A stretch of DNA of 64,000 nt from Impatiens glandulifera (GCF_907164915.1 NC_061867.1:52827852-52891851), one strand, 5' to 3'. Shown: positions 1 to 12,553, counted from the stretch's first letter. Notes: generated by a model not told the origin, from the letters alone. Translations and numbers: made by a program.

Positions 1-376
1 GAATCGTGGAGGACGATTGGTTGAGTTTAGTTTCACAGTTTTTTTTGAACTTTTTTAGCCAAAAATCACCTCCCTCTTGCTCACCTTGTTCCCTATTGCC
101 TCCCCGAGCAAGCGTTAATGTTACCATTCAAATAACGATAGTGAAATCGTATTACAACACTATCAGTTATGTCATCCAAACATTTTATATCTTAGACGGT
201 TGTTTCTCGAGTTGTTTAAGAATAAAGATGTTAGCTCTTTTCAGTGTGATATTTATCAAATATCTAAGCATACTCGTAGTCCTTATTCTTCAAAACCTTA
301 TAAGGCATCTCATCATTTTTCCATAATCTATAGTGATATATGGGGAGCATCTAGGGTGTCAAATATCAATGGTGCA
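1..376 (+). pseudogene. Outer Copia: GAG-pre-integrase/integrase start, first half
   Basis: The frame from about 200 to 376 gives an integrase N-terminal segment that includes CDIYQISKHTRS and FSIIYSDIWGASRVSN, typical of the Copia region between the zinc-binding HHCC module and the catalytic core. The reading stops at the nested LTR and continues after it at 4531 (AKWFLLFADDHTRLSWVFLM), so these are two halves of one protein. Upstream of 200 the frame is broken by stops. No function is expected. Confidence 0.8.
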
Positions 377-742
377 AGTTGAGTTATGGAGAATATACTT
401 ATAATAATCTATACAAAAGTTAATTAGAATTTATTGGGTTTGTATTTGGGTTTGGGTTTTCGCCTGACCAAGAGTTATTTATGTTTTATTACCTAAATGT
501 TTACCCTATTAATATGTTATTATTAAGGGTTTACATTGATAAGACAAAATTCTATAGAGATAAAGTGTGAGGCAAAATCTTTGTATTTCTTCTTCTTTAT
601 AGTGAAATATGGTGGCGGCTGAAGTGGACATAGTTCATTTGAATGAACCACTATAAATATTTGTCTCTTGTGTTCTTTTTTTTCTTTCGTTTTTACATAT
701 CGTTTCAAGTAGGTCAGATTTAGAGGATACAAAACCTAAAAA
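377..742 (+). repeat. 5' LTR of the inner Copia
   Basis: Aligns by eye along its length with 4166-4530. Shared words include TTGGGTTTGTATTTGGGTTT, CTGACCAAGAGTTATTTA, GATAAAGTGTGAGG and GTGAACCACTATAAAT (with small differences). It ends next to the primer-binding site at 744. The terminal TG/CA pair has decayed. Confidence 0.88.
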
Positions 743-743
743 C

Positions 744-755
744 TGGTATCAGAGC
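744..755 (+). other. Primer-binding site (initiator tRNA-Met type) of the inner Copia
   Basis: TGGTATCAGAGC, the standard plant Copia primer-binding site complementary to initiator tRNA-Met, lies one base after the 5' LTR. Confidence 0.92.
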
Positions 756-784
756 TGCTATGCTAGATTGGAGCATTGGAATCG

Positions 785-3700
785 ATGGCAAACGAGAATA
801 GTATAGGACACAGGATTGGAAGATTTGATGGAATAGATTATGCCTTCTAGAGAATGCGGATTGAGGATTATCTCTATAGAAAGAAGCTTCATGTTCCTTT
901 GAGTGAGAAACTAGAGAAGATGGATGAAGCTGAATGAAAACTCCTTGATAAAGATGTTTTGAGAGTTGTCCGATTGACGCTAGCCAAGACAGTATCTCAC
1001 AATGTAAAAAAGGAGAAGACCACCATTGGTCTGATGAAAGCTCTTTCTGATATGTATGAGAAATATCTGCTAACAAGAAGGTCATTTAATGAAGAGACTT
1101 TTTATACTTAAGAATGGTTGATGGTACTTCTATCACTACACATTTGAACGAATTCAATACAATTGTGAATCAACTGATATCTGTTGAGATTGATTTTGGG
1201 GACGAAGTTAGTGCCTGATTTTGTTGCCATCTCTATCAAATAGTTGGGAACCTATGAGGGAAACAATTAATAACTCTGTTGGAAATTTTAAATTGAAAAT
1301 TATTGAAATTAAAGATCATATTCTTACTGAAGAGGTTCGTAAAATTGATTATAATAAAACGTTCAAAGGTTCTGCTCTAAATATTCAAAATATGGTAGAG
1401 GAATGATAGAAATTTTAATCGAGGTAAGAGTAGATCTATGTCGAGGAATAGGAGGAGTCAGTTCAAGTCTGGGCGGATATTTGATTGCTGAAATTGTGGT
1501 AAGAAGGGTAACTTGAAGATGAACTGCAAATCACCGAAGAGAAATGGTGATGATAAAAATGATACAACCAACGCAGTTACAAAAACTCTCACTAATGCAT
1601 AGCCCGATAGATTCATGGGTTTTGGACTCGGGAGCATCTTTCCACACCACTGCCTACAAAGAATTAATGGAAAATTATGTAGTTGGAAACTGTGGGAAGG
1701 TTTATCTCGTAGATGATGAGCCACTAGATATTGTTGGCATAGGGACATCAAATTGAAGATGGAAAATAATTCTTTTTCGAAGATTAATAAGGTGAGACAC
1801 ATTCGAATCTGATTTCTATTCCATAACTAGATGAAGAAGGTCACAATTTCAGTTGTAAAAATGGTGCGTGGAAGGTGACTAAAAGAGCGATAGTTGTTGC
1901 TCGAGGTCTCTATATTGGAACATTATACACAAAATCAACATGTATAGAAAAAATTTGCAACTGTAATTAATGACTTAGAGAACAATGAGCTATAACATTG
2001 CAGGTTGGGCCATATGAGAGAAAAAGGATGAAAATTATTTTGAAGAATGGTCAGATTCCATAACTAAAGTCTTTTGAACATCAATTATGCGAAAACTGTA
2101 TTCTTGAAAAATAGAAATGAGTGAGTTGTTTAAGAAAAAAAAAAGGAGCTCAAGCAAAAAGTCTAGAGTTGGTACACACTGATGTGTGGGGACCTACACC
2201 TGTTTATTCTATTGGCGAATCATACTACTACGTGACGTTTATAGATGATTCGACGAGAAAGGTATGGGTATATTTTATGAAGAACAAATCTGATTTATTT
2301 GTGGTTTTCAAAAAGTGAAAGACTTTGGTTATAAATGAAACAAATCAGAAGGTTAAATGTTTGAGATTCGATAATGGAGGCGAGTACATCAGTTCAAATT
2401 TAAGAGAATATTATGTTATAAATGGGATCAGTATGGTGAAGATTGGTCCCCGAATGCCTCCATAGAATGAAGTAGTTGAACGGATGAATAGAACATTGAA
2501 CGAGCGTGCTAGAAGCATGAGATTGCATGTAGGGCTACCTAAAACCTTATGGGCAGAAGCTATCAACATTGTTACCTACTTGATAAACAAAGAACCCTTT
2601 GTTCCTCTTGAATTCAGAATTCTTCAAGAAGTCTGGAGCAATAAAAAAGGTAAATCTTTTTTATTTAAACGTGTTTGGTTGTTTATCATATGTTAATATT
2701 AATGAATGTGATAAGAGCAAACGTATCCAAAATCTAATAAATGTTTTTTCATTGGTTATTGTGATATCGAGTTTGGTTATAGTTTATGGGATAATCAAAA
2801 CCGGAAGATCATTCGTAACAGAAACGTTATCTTCAATGAACATGTTCTCTACTAAGATTGTGTTGGGAAAATATCAGATGGTGATTCCAAATTGGAAGAA
2901 ACTAATATTGTCGACTTGGGAGATTTTTCTGCTGAATATATATCGACTATTGAAAAACACCAATGTGTTGTTGAGGATGAAATTGTTGAGAACGTGGCCC
3001 TAGAGGCAAATCAGCAAACACCGATTATACAGTTGAAAAGATTCTCAAAAAATCAAAACCATTCGAAGGATGGTCCTCTTCTCTGAACTATATCTTGTTG
3101 AATGATAGAGATGAACCTAAACGCTACGAAAAAACAATACAAGCTGATGAATCATTTTACTGGGAGTCTGCAATTAAAGATGAGATTGACTCTTTAACGT
3201 CGAATTAGACTTGGGAGCTCATTGAGCTACCAAAGAGAAAGATAACACTTCACACAAATGGATCTTCGGATTAAAAAAGAACATGACAAAACCATGAGGT
3301 ACAAGACAAGGTTGGTTGTGAAAGGATTTCAACAAAAGGAAGGTATTGACTACAATGGGATCTTCTCTTCAGTGGTCAAATTGCTAACAATCAAAACTAT
3401 TCTGAGTTTGGTTGTGAAAGAAGACATACATTTTCAACAAATGGATATCAAAACTGTTTTTCTTCATGGTGATTTGGATGAAAATATTTACATACGACAA
3501 CCACAAGGCTTTGAAATCAAAGGAAAAAATAAACTTAAAGTACAATAGTACGATACTTAAGAGGAAGTAGTAAAGTGGATAGTACGATACTTAAGAGGAA
3601 GTATGAGTCTCGTTTTGTGATTTCGAAAGTCTAATTTTAGTTTGGAATGATATGTTGATGCTGACAATGGCGATAATATTGATAGTAAGAAGAGCACAAC

Positions 3701-4100
3701 AATGTAGATTTATACTCTTAGAGGTACTGTAATCAGTTGGATTTCAAAATTGCAGAAGATTGTTATTCTTTATAGTTGTGAAGCAGAGTATGTTGTTATG
3801 ACAAAGGCTATTAAGGAGATGATGTAGTTGCAACATTTTTTGTGAGAATTGTGTCAAGACTACGAGTAAAGTATGTTGCGATGCGAAAGTCAAAGTGTCA
3901 TTCATTTGGCAATGAATCATGTTTACCATGGCAGAACGAAGCATATACAAGTTCGTTATCATTTCATCCGATAAACTTTAGAAGATGGAGTGTTATCTCT
4001 TGAAAAGATTATCGGGAGTGAGAATTCAGTTGATATGCTGACAAAAGTTGTGACAAACGAAAAACTAAAGTTGTGTGCAACTTCAGTTTGTCTTCTTCGT
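785..4100 (+). pseudogene. Inner Copia gag-pol, inactivated
   Basis: The start ATG is at 785. Gag (UBN2/retrotran-gag type) runs to about 1430 and is interrupted by stops at 848 and 935. A zinc knuckle near 1480-1530 keeps C, NCGKKG and a late C, but has an in-frame stop between the first cysteines and N in place of H. The aspartic protease near 1610-1755 retains DSGAS. Integrase (2160-2600) keeps HTDVWGP and DDSTRKVWVYF. RT is limited to LVVKGFQQKEGIDY...QQMDIKTVFLHGDLDENIYI (about 3310-3510). RNase H follows from about 3650 with EAEYVVM. RT motifs carrying the YVDD catalytic site are missing. A 23-base word repeated 34 bp apart (3547 and 3581) marks the deletion junction. Confidence 0.85.
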
Positions 4101-4165
4101 TAGACTACCGGACGAAAAGCCGCTACCGATCGAGAGATGATGAAGTTAGTCTTTAAGTGGGAGAT

Positions 4166-4530
4166 TGTTGAGTTATAAAACCTACACTTATAATAAACTC
4201 TACAAAACTTAATTAGAGACTATTGGGTTTGTATTTGGGTTTGGGCTTGGACCTGACCAAGAGTTATTTAGATTTTATTATCTGAATGTTTACCCTATAA
4301 ATATGTTATTATTTAGATTTTACATTGATAAGAAATAATTTTACAAAGATAAAGTGTGAGGAAAAAACTCTGTATTTTTTCTTCTTCATAGTGAAATCTG
4401 GTGGCGACTAAAGTGGACGTAGCTCATTTCAGTGAACCACTATAAATCTGTGTCTTCTTGTGTTCTTCTTTTCTTGCGGTTTTACAGATCATTTCAAGTA
4501 GGTCAAATTTAGGGGATCCAAATCCTAATA
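4166..4530 (+). repeat. 3' LTR of the inner Copia
   Basis: Direct repeat of 377-742, preceded by a purine tract (AAGTGGGAGA, about 4155-4164) that serves as polypurine tract. It starts TGTTGAG and ends CCTAATA next to the right-hand target duplication GTGCT. Confidence 0.88.
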
Positions 4531-6990
4531 GTGCTAAATGGTTCTTGTTGTTTGCTGATGACCACACACGCTTAAGTTGGGTTTTTCTAATGAGGAAAAA
4601 TCACAAACTAACCAATTTTTCAAGTGTTTTCACACAATGATAAAAAACCAGTTTCAACTTAACATTCAAGTCTTTCATTCTATAATATATGAGAGTTTTT
4701 TAACAATCAACTTGGTAATTATTTTAACTCTCATGGTATTATTCATACTAGTTATTATGTAAAAACACCTTAACAAAATGGTATCCATGAGAGGAAAATA
4801 AACATTTACTTGAGGTTGCTAGGTTCATAATGGTCGCCTTTAACGTCCCTAAACAGTTTTAGGGGGAAGTTTTCATCACCGCCACTTATCTCATCAAACA
4901 AATGTCACCTCGAGTTCACTCATTCCAAACCCCATGTGAATTCCTACAACTCGAGTTCCCCACTACACACCTTATCTTTAATTTAAAAATGTGAATCTTT
5001 GGGTATTCGTTTTTTTTCCACCTCTATGATCAAAGTAAACTAGACCCAAAATCTATAAAATGCAATTTTCTAGGGTATTCAAATACCAAGAGGGGATATA
5101 AATTCTACTCTCCCCAACTTTAGAAGGTCTTCGTTTCTAAAGATGTAACCTTTCATGAGACATCTTCATTCTATTCGGCGACCATTTAGGGGAGCCAATA
5201 CAAGAATGCCAACCTTGGAATCAAACAGTGGGTTGACATTTACACCCTAAACTAACCTAACATAGAGTCACCCGACATCATCACCCAAACACCAACTCCT
5301 ACACCATCAGAAAATACCGCCTCCATCTCAGACATCCAGGAAGAACCCTCCAATCTAGGTCCTAACTCGATTGATGCATGTAACATCTTACACTTTCCCA
5401 ATATTGCTCCTAAAATTATTTACCTAGATGTTCCTATTGAGAAAGTCATCAAGATATTGCGGGTCATATCTCTTAGAAGACTATATGTATTATGAAAAGC
5501 TCTTCAACTATTATAGAGCCTTCAATACCAAGACATACCAAATATAAATTCTTCAAAGTATTAGCGAGACTCTTACAAGCCTGGATTGGAAGACACATGC
5601 GTGTAATGAGATCTGAGCTCTCAAGAAAAATGGAACATGGGAGATGGTGAAACTTTCTCTAGGGAAGAAAATGGGGGGTGTAGATGGTTGTTTAGTGTTA
5701 AATAAAACCTTGATGGGTTAGTGGAGAGATTCAAGTTACGTTTAGTTGCTAAAGGATATACGTAGGCCTATGGATTTGATTATGGAGAGACTTTCGTGTC
5801 CGTTACTAAAATAAATATTGTGCGCATATTCTTGTCTTTTGTAGCAAATCTTGAGTGGCCACTACATCAACTAGATGTAAAGAATACATTTTTGAATGGA
5901 GACCTTGAGGAAGAAGTGTACATGGATGTACCACCTAGATTCGGTTCAAAAACTAACATCGATAAGGTTTGCAAACTTAAGAAGTCTTTGTACGGATTAA
6001 AGCAATCCCCACATGCCTAGTTTGGAAAGTTCTCGTTTGTTCTTACGTACCATGGTTTCTTACAAAGTCTTGCAAATCACACACTATTCACAAAACATTT
6101 TTAGGATGGGAAGTGTACTATATTTAGTGTTTATGTGGATGAGATAATGCTCACTAGTAATGCCAATAATGAAATTCAGAAGCTCGAGATATGTATGTCA
6201 TTTTAGTTTGAGGTCAAGGACCTATGGGTTCTTAAGTAATTCCTTGAGATGGAGGTGGCACGCTTCAACACTAGAATCTTAGTAACCCAAATGAAGTATT
6301 TCCTAGACTTACTAAAAAAACTAGATTACTTGGCTACAAACTAGTGGATTAAAACATGAAACTAAGTGTTTGAACTTATGAAGCACCAGTAGATAAAGGG
6401 AAATATCATTGTCTAGTTGGGAAGCTCATATATCTTACACATATGCAACCTGACATAGGATTCGTGGTGAGCATGATAAGTTGATTTATGAGCAACCCAT
6501 CAATCACTCACATTAAAACAGACATGAGAACTCTTTGTTATCTCAAAACTTCCCCAAGAATTGGTTTATTTTTCAAGAACTCTAGTGGAGATATAATTGT
6601 CTTCACCGATGCTGATTGGGCAAGATCCATTTCAGACAGCAGATAAACTTTAGATATGTGTACCTATGTCTAGGGTAATCTTGTTACTTGGCGCTCCAAA
6701 TAACAATCTGGTGTGGCTCGCAGCAGTGCTGAGGATGTATTGCTTTCATTAGCTCATGGAGTGTGTGAATGGTTGTGGATTAAAAGAGTGTGTGTTTATG
6801 CCCCATTCGCATGTTGTATGACAATCAAGCTATTATGATAATGTCAATAGACTCATTTCATTATGACAGATATTGAGATCGATTTTCATTTACTAGCAAA
6901 AAACTGGAAGATCATACTATCTCTATGAAATACATTCTGTCTCAAAGTCAAGAAGCTGACATCTGAACTAAACCGCTGCCTAGACCTATT
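4531..6990 (+). pseudogene. Outer Copia: integrase second half, RT and RNase H
   Basis: Integrase resumes at 4531 (AKWFLLFADDHTRLSWVF). RT shows LVAKGYT, then an interrupted YGFDYGETF, then PLHQLDVKNTFLNGDLEEEV and KLKKSLYGLKQSPHA (5740-6018). The catalytic motif has become VDEIMLTSN near 6135-6160, where Copia RT usually has YVDDM. RNase H traces occur at about 6600-6790 (ADWARS, RSSAED). Stops are frequent, for example at 5764 and 6018. It is non-functional. Confidence 0.83.
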
Positions 6991-7050
6991 TTTCGTGACT
7001 TATGTCGCAAACTTGACTTGTTGAACATCTATAGTCAAACTTGAGGGGAG

Positions 7051-7227
7051 TGTTCGATTGTGTATCGTCACAATTAATATCACATATTCTTATGTTTGTT
7101 TTGTCTTCTCCTATAATCATGACTATTAGTTTTGTCGTTAATATTACTCTTATAAATATGGAATTAATTTTCATGTAAACACACAATAATTCTTTTTTTC
7201 TTATACTATTTTTTAAAGATTTCAACA
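7051..7227 (+). repeat. 3' LTR of the outer Copia
   Basis: Follows the purine-rich tract TTGAGGGGAG. It begins TGTTCGATTG and ends TTCAACA, giving TGTT...AACA termini. The short length (about 177 bp) fits a short-LTR Copia lineage. The matching 5' LTR lies outside the window. Confidence 0.75.
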
Positions 7228-7529
7228 ATATATATTAATAATCTTGTTTAAAAATAAATCAATTTAAAATTAATAATCAAATATAATATAAAGAAACAAA
7301 ATCACCATAAAAAATTTATTGATCCAAAAATATACTTGCACACATTTCCTTTCAAAAAAAATCATTGTCGTTTCTTTATGCTAGGGTATCACTATAAAAT
7401 AAAAACTCTTGTTTAAAGCCAGAATAAAATTATAATTTATTTTGTTATATATTTATATTTAGAGTTAGCATAATCTCACTACTATATTTAAACTTCAACT
7501 TAAGACATTTTTAGTGGAGACTAAACTCA
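7228..7529. other. AT-rich spacer, no gene seen
   Basis: About 300 bp between the outer Copia LTR and the LINE fragment. No open frame with protein-like composition and no recognisable repeat termini. Confidence 0.6.
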
Positions 7530-8845
7530 TAACATATTGATTATCTGGGGTAGTAGAGAGAGAAGGAAAGAAAATCAAATGGATTGCTCTCTGTAAGCCG
7601 AAAGAGGAGGGAGACATTGGCCTAAAGAACCGTGTCGAGTAGAACAAGGCTCTAACCTTCAAGCATTTGTGGGCATTGGAACGCAACCATGAATCAGTAT
7701 GGATCAAATGGGTACACACGCGATTTATGAAACTGGAAACTAGTATCTAGACGTATAAAATCAATGAAGGTATGAGCTGGTCACTAAAGAAAAATTTTAA
7801 ACTGAGAAGTGATATTATAGATATTTACGACATTCGGCTAAGGGACGGGAAAGACACTCTGTTCTGGCACGATCCCTGGTTCGAAAATCAGCCAATCATT
7901 CACAAAGAGGAGTTCAAAAATACACGTATTAGAAGGCACTACGCAGTGGCGAAAATCAAAGACGTAAAAGACGGGGACTGAGACTTGCTTTTGAGAAGAA
8001 ATCCAGAAGGACATAGGATAATGGATCACATCAGTAACATACAACTCCGAGACAGACCCGACGTTCATGAATGGAATGCAGAAGACAATGGGAAGCTGGT
8101 CTCAAAGAGAATATAGGAGGTAATCCGAGAAAAAGTGCAGAAAGTAGAATGGGCTCCTCTCGTATGGTCAATCAAGATCATTCCTCGACACCAGTTCATC
8201 ATATGGCTTGCCTTCTGGGAAAGACTCATCACTCGTGACCGTATCAACAAGTATATGAGCATCCCGGATGTGAGTTGTCCTCTATTCAACGGAACTGAAG
8301 AAACCATTGTTCACCTATTTGGGAGCTGCAGTATAGCATTGGAAATTTGGGACAGATTTTCTAAAAGCCTGGAGCTGATCAGTTTCTCAAAGTAATGGAA
8401 AGAAATCAAAGAAGCAACACTACTCAAAGTCAAAGGAAACAGATTCGCAACAAACGTATTCAAGTGCGGCTTTGGAGCAGTAGTTTACAACAATTGGCAG
8501 GAACGTAATGCGAGAGTCTATGGCAGAACCCGCAGAAGTGTTGAAGAATTATGGAAAGACATAGTCTCGAATTGTGGCGCACTTGCGGGAACGTAGAGAA
8601 AGTTCCAAGTACGGAGCATAATTGGAATATCAGTAGGAATTGGAATTTACCATTTACTAAAATCATTGGAAACGAAAAACATTGTAATCAGATAGTTCAT
8701 TTACGCTTTTGCTTTTATTCAGAATGATACGACTTCAAAATTATTTTAGGTCTGTCTAGAATAATCTCTTCAACTCGTGGTTTTTTCCCGTTTTGGAAAA
8801 TTTTTAATGAAATAACGATAAGTCGTTTTTCAAAAAAAAAAACAA
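7530..8845 (+). mobile_element. 5'-truncated L1-like LINE (3' end of ORF2)
   Basis: Translations carry the C-terminal part of a plant L1-type ORF2: KWIALCKPKEEGDIGLKN, LWALERNHESVWIKWVH, then DTLFWHDPWFENQPII and the zf-RVT (reverse-transcriptase zinc-binding) region LVWSIKIIPRHQFIIWLAFW...RDRINKYMSIPDVSCPLFNG. The endonuclease and RT core are missing. The 3' end is CCCGTTTTGG...GTCGTTTTTC followed by a poly-A run at about 8832-8841, as expected for target-primed reverse transcription. It belongs to the same family as the LINE at 33990-36196. In-frame stops show it is dead. Confidence 0.85.
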
Positions 8846-9849
8846 TACCCTTGTCATTTTAACTTAAAAATGTTATAGTAAAATGAAGTTGGAACAATAA
8901 AACAGTAGGTTAATAAAAATAGATGTTTTTAAAACTACAAAATTTCCACATTAAACTCCATCTTTAGTATAGAATAAATTCATTTTGATTTTGCAACAAT
9001 CTGACTTGATTGCTCATCAATCAATCCAATAGGAAAAACAATGATTGATTTGATTGTTCAATTCTCTACATTTATTCTATACCACTATTTAAAGTAGTCA
9101 ACTTTAATAGACTAAACTATAACATTTTGAAATGTTATGATTTTTCAACAAGGAACGAAGTCAAATAATTAGATTTTATTTCGTGCACTCATCCATTCAC
9201 ATTGAAATTTCATTTTAATTGAGATTAATTAATCCCACCTATAGAGTCCGAATAGTGTGGTTGGACAAAATAAGGAGTACTTCATTGACTTGACTCATAA
9301 AGTTTTGGATTTAGAAATTAGAACTAGGAGTTTGAATACATATAAAAAAAAGGAAATACTTTAACTTAATAATGGGTGGATCTATGTTAGGAGTCCGCCT
9401 ACTCCGAAAAACAATACGATAAAAATGTAACATAATCTTCTAATTTTAAAAAAAAATCAATTTAATTCAGTCATTCATTCTTAAAAAACTGAATAAAACT
9501 TACATTTATTTACTTGGTTTATTCATAATTTTTCTATTTTTTTAAACTCACTCAAACTTGAATTCTTATATTCGTCCCTATTTAATATAATAAAAAAATT
9601 CTAACCCAAAAAAATACAATTAAGGAACATCATAAAAATACACAATATTTATTGTAAAAAAATTAAACATTCTTAAATATTTGGATTCATGCCTACTTAA
9701 GTAATAATATTTTTTATTTGATTAAACCTAGTATAATTCTTACCTAAATTTGTTTTGGTGACATTATCTAAATTTATAAACATAAAACGTGAACACTTTC
9801 ATGGATACACCATTGGTTGAGTTTGTTGAGATGGTTGAAATAATTTTAT

Positions 9850-9895
<46 letters not shown>

Positions 9896-11250
9896 TAATA
9901 TTTATTATCAATTAGTTAATTTTTATATTAGTTAAAAATTATTTATACTAATAAAAAAATATTTTATATATATACATGAGAGAAAAAATATATAATAAAA
10001 GATAAATTTTATTTATATAAAATTAATGATGAAAAATAATATATATATATATATATATAAAAGATAACTACATTTAATATATATATATATATATAAATTA
10101 TTAATAAAAAAATATATTTTTTTTTATGGTGGGTAAGAATATATATATATAATTAATGAGGGAGAAAATAATTAGGAAAGAAAATAATATAAAATAAAAT
10201 ATATTTATAATTTTTAACATTTAAAATTTATTTAAGAGAGAGAGAATATAGAGAAAAAAATACGCGTGAATTATATATTTTATGACTTGATTATTGTGGT
10301 GTCTGACTTTAAAGATCCTTTTATATATAGATTTACATAAGTTTATAAATAAGTCATTTTTGCACAGCTTCAAAGTTCAAATGAGATAGGAAATGCATAT
10401 ATTCCTTTTTAAGCCCTCACTTCTATTTTTCTTTTTTATTGTTAAAATTATCCCAATGTGAAGATTTCAACTAACTTTGAAGACATGAATTACATATGTA
10501 TGAGTATTTTTTTTTTTTTAAACAGTTCATGTATATGAAAACAAAATAAGATAAAAAAAAATTGTAAGAGGACTTCTTAAAATTAAAATATTCATAAATT
10601 AAAATATCTTAGGATTTCTTAAAAAATAAAATATTTAAATATATTCTTTAACCTAAATAGCTAGTCTTATAAACAAGCTAACTAACATTAAGTTAATTTT
10701 TTATTTTTGTTTAATATTAACATTCTATATTTTTATTTCTTTATTTTTAAATGCTAAAATATTTAAAAATATATAAAGTTGTATATTCACCGTTATCTAA
10801 CTTTAGGTGCCGGGCACCCGAATTTTGACCCGAATGAAAAATGGTGAATCATACACACAAAAAGTAGTTTCTGAATTAAAAGATAAAATATAGGTGATTC
10901 GTTGGTGGTTGTAGAAGATATTTGAAATGAGGAAAATTAATTGTGTGAAATTAAATTCTGGCCTATTTGCTAGGTGGGGTGGTTCTGCCTTTAAGTGCAA
11001 AGAAGAAGAAGAAAATTACATTTTTTAATGCTGCATCTACATCATTATTTTTGTTTTCTTTTTTATTTTCGAAACCAGTAAATTATTTTCATTAATGCTA
11101 ATAATACATTAAAATAGTTATTAAATCAATGAGTACTTACAACAATATTATGTTTGATTCTTTATAAAAGAAAATGTATCATATTGTTTGTACAATTTTC
11201 AACAATACCAAAATTATTTCAAATATAGTTAGTTCTATATTTATTATTAA
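8846..11250. other. AT-rich intergenic spacer with microsatellites, no gene seen
   Basis: No coding frame with protein-like composition. Contains an (AT)n run at 9855-9891 and shorter AT runs near 10041-10095 and 10138. Nothing else is recognisable. Confidence 0.6.
9855..9891. repeat. (AT)n microsatellite
   Basis: Uninterrupted alternating TA for about 37 bp. Confidence 0.95.
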
Positions 11251-11258
11251 CTAGCATA

Positions 11259-11266
11259 TATTCCGT
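11259..11266 (+). other. Left 8-bp target-site duplication of the hAT
   Basis: TATTCCGT, identical to 12339-12346. Confidence 0.95.
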
Positions 11267-12338
11267 CAGTGGCGGACCTACAAGGGGGGCCTTGGGAGGC
11301 CCCGGCTTCCCCAACCAGAATAAAACTTTTAAAATATTATATATATGTTTATCAAATAAGGCTTTGCCTTAGTGGTTTTGGAGTTGAAATTTATAGTGGA
11401 GGTCAGGTGATCAAACCCTGCCTCTACTATAATTACAACATTTTATTTTATACAAATTTTATTTTCTAATATTTATAATAAATTAACCCTTCCTTTTACA
11501 AAAATTAATAAAAAAACTAATTCATAATTATATTATTCTAATTTCAAATATAATTTTATTAAAGTAATTATTATTAATATTTTATTTAGGGGTTGTGACA
11601 CATATTTATTTTTAATCATTTATTTTATGTAGGATATAGAATAATGAAGATGTTCTATAAACGAATTTGTACTTCTACATCACATGACCAACATGAGTCT
11701 TCTCAATCAATTAATGAGTCTAATGTTACTGATCAAATATACATGGTTAGAATATAGCATATCAAAAGATGCATCATTTTGTTTTTGGTGTTATCTTTTC
11801 AAACCTTTAAATAGAGAAAACGTAGATGATACATCTATAGGAGATGAGTACAAAAATTGGAAAAGAGCATTAGAAAGATTCAATCGTCATATGAGAACTT
11901 CAAATAGTTGTCATATTGAAGCTAGAATTCAATTTGAATCATTTTAAGATCAAAGACATATAACGTGAGAAACGTTTTACGTACACATGGTCGTGATATA
12001 TAAATAAATTATCACACATGTTTAACGACAATATTTGATGTAACACGCTTTCTATTGAGGCAAGGATTACCTTTTCGAGGACATGATGAGTCAAGTAGTT
12101 CATCAAATAAAGAAAATTTTCTTGAATTGATTGATTGGTATTGTCAACGTAATGAAGATATTTGTCTTCTTTTGTACCGACTCATGGACAAGAATAATTT
12201 AGTAATTGTGCTTATTAGTATTTTTATATAATTATCGAGTAAAATTTTAATTAAAAAATACATTTATTTGATAGCCAAAATATGCTACGTTATTATGTAT
12301 TTGGCCCCCCCGAGAAAATATTTCTGGGTCCGCCACTG
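11267..12338 (+). mobile_element. hAT-type DNA transposon, deletion derivative
   Basis: Termini are CAGTGGCGGACC at 11267 and GGTCCGCCACTG ending at 12338, perfect 12-bp inverted repeats with further partial match inward. It is flanked on both sides by the 8-bp duplication TATTCCGT (11259-11266 and 12339-12346), the size used by hAT elements. Length is 1072 bp. The middle carries a broken transposase-family segment. The insertion lies inside the terminal hairpin region of a Helitron, so it postdates it. Confidence 0.95.
11660..12200 (+). pseudogene. TTF-type zinc finger / DUF4371 hAT transposase fragment
   Basis: The frame from 11684 to 11947 reads WLEYSISKDASFCFWCYLFK, then GDEYKNWKRALERFNRHMRT and SNSCHIEARIQFESF. 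After a stop the reading continues in other frames with LRQGLPFRGHDESSSSSNK and LELIDWYCQRNEDIC (about 12055-12165). This is the N-terminal TTF zinc finger and the start of the DUF4371 region of plant zinc-finger MYM-type/hAT transposases (FCFWC matches the conserved FCFxC pattern). The RNase-H-like catalytic part and C-terminal dimerisation domain are absent, so it is inactive. Confidence 0.82.
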
Positions 12339-12346
12339 TATTCCGT
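12339..12346 (+). other. Right 8-bp target-site duplication of the hAT
   Basis: TATTCCGT, identical to 11259-11266. Confidence 0.95.
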
Positions 12347-12517
12347 GCATTTACACGAGTAATAATATAAAAAATCGTGAAAAAAAATATTACTGTAAAA
12401 ATGTTTATAGACGGGTCAACCCACAATCCGACTCAAGTATCTATTTACTCTCACATATATATTCAAATTAACCACAGCTCTTGACCCGAAATCCGGACAC
12501 TTTAAAAAATAAGCATC

Positions 12518-12518
<1 letters not shown>

Positions 12519-12550
<32 letters not shown>
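12519..12550. repeat. (AT)n microsatellite inside Helitron copy a
   Basis: Alternating AT run at the head side of an internal Helitron unit. The same position carries AT runs in the other family members. Confidence 0.95.

Positions 12551-12553
<3 letters not shown>

Larger units (their letters stand above)
377..4530 (+). mobile_element. Inner Ty1/Copia retrotransposon nested in the outer Copia integrase
   Basis: Two direct LTRs of about 365 bp (377-742 and 4166-4530) enclose a primer-binding site, gag, protease, integrase, RT and RNase H remnants in Copia order. The flanks GTGCA (372-376) and GTGCT (4531-4535) look like a 5-bp target-site duplication with one later mismatch; removing the element rejoins the outer integrase reading frame. 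The internal region is shortened between RT (ending near 3540) and RNase H (from about 3600). Many stops make it non-autonomous. The two LTRs differ at many positions, so the insertion is old. Confidence 0.9.
1..7227 (+). mobile_element. Outer Ty1/Copia retrotransposon, decayed, left end outside the window
   Basis: Reading left to right on the plus strand: the GAG-pre-integrase/integrase boundary (1-371), integrase core (4531-4960), reverse transcriptase (about 5640-6240), RNase H (about 6590-6850), a purine-rich tract (7041-7050) and an LTR with TGTT...AACA ends (7051-7227). A second Copia (377-4530) splits the integrase. Stops and frameshifts occur in every domain, so it is dead. The 5' LTR and gag lie left of the window. 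Family assignment rests on the Copia domain order (integrase before RT) and on the GDLEEEVYM and KKSLYGLKQSP RT motifs. Confidence 0.88.
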
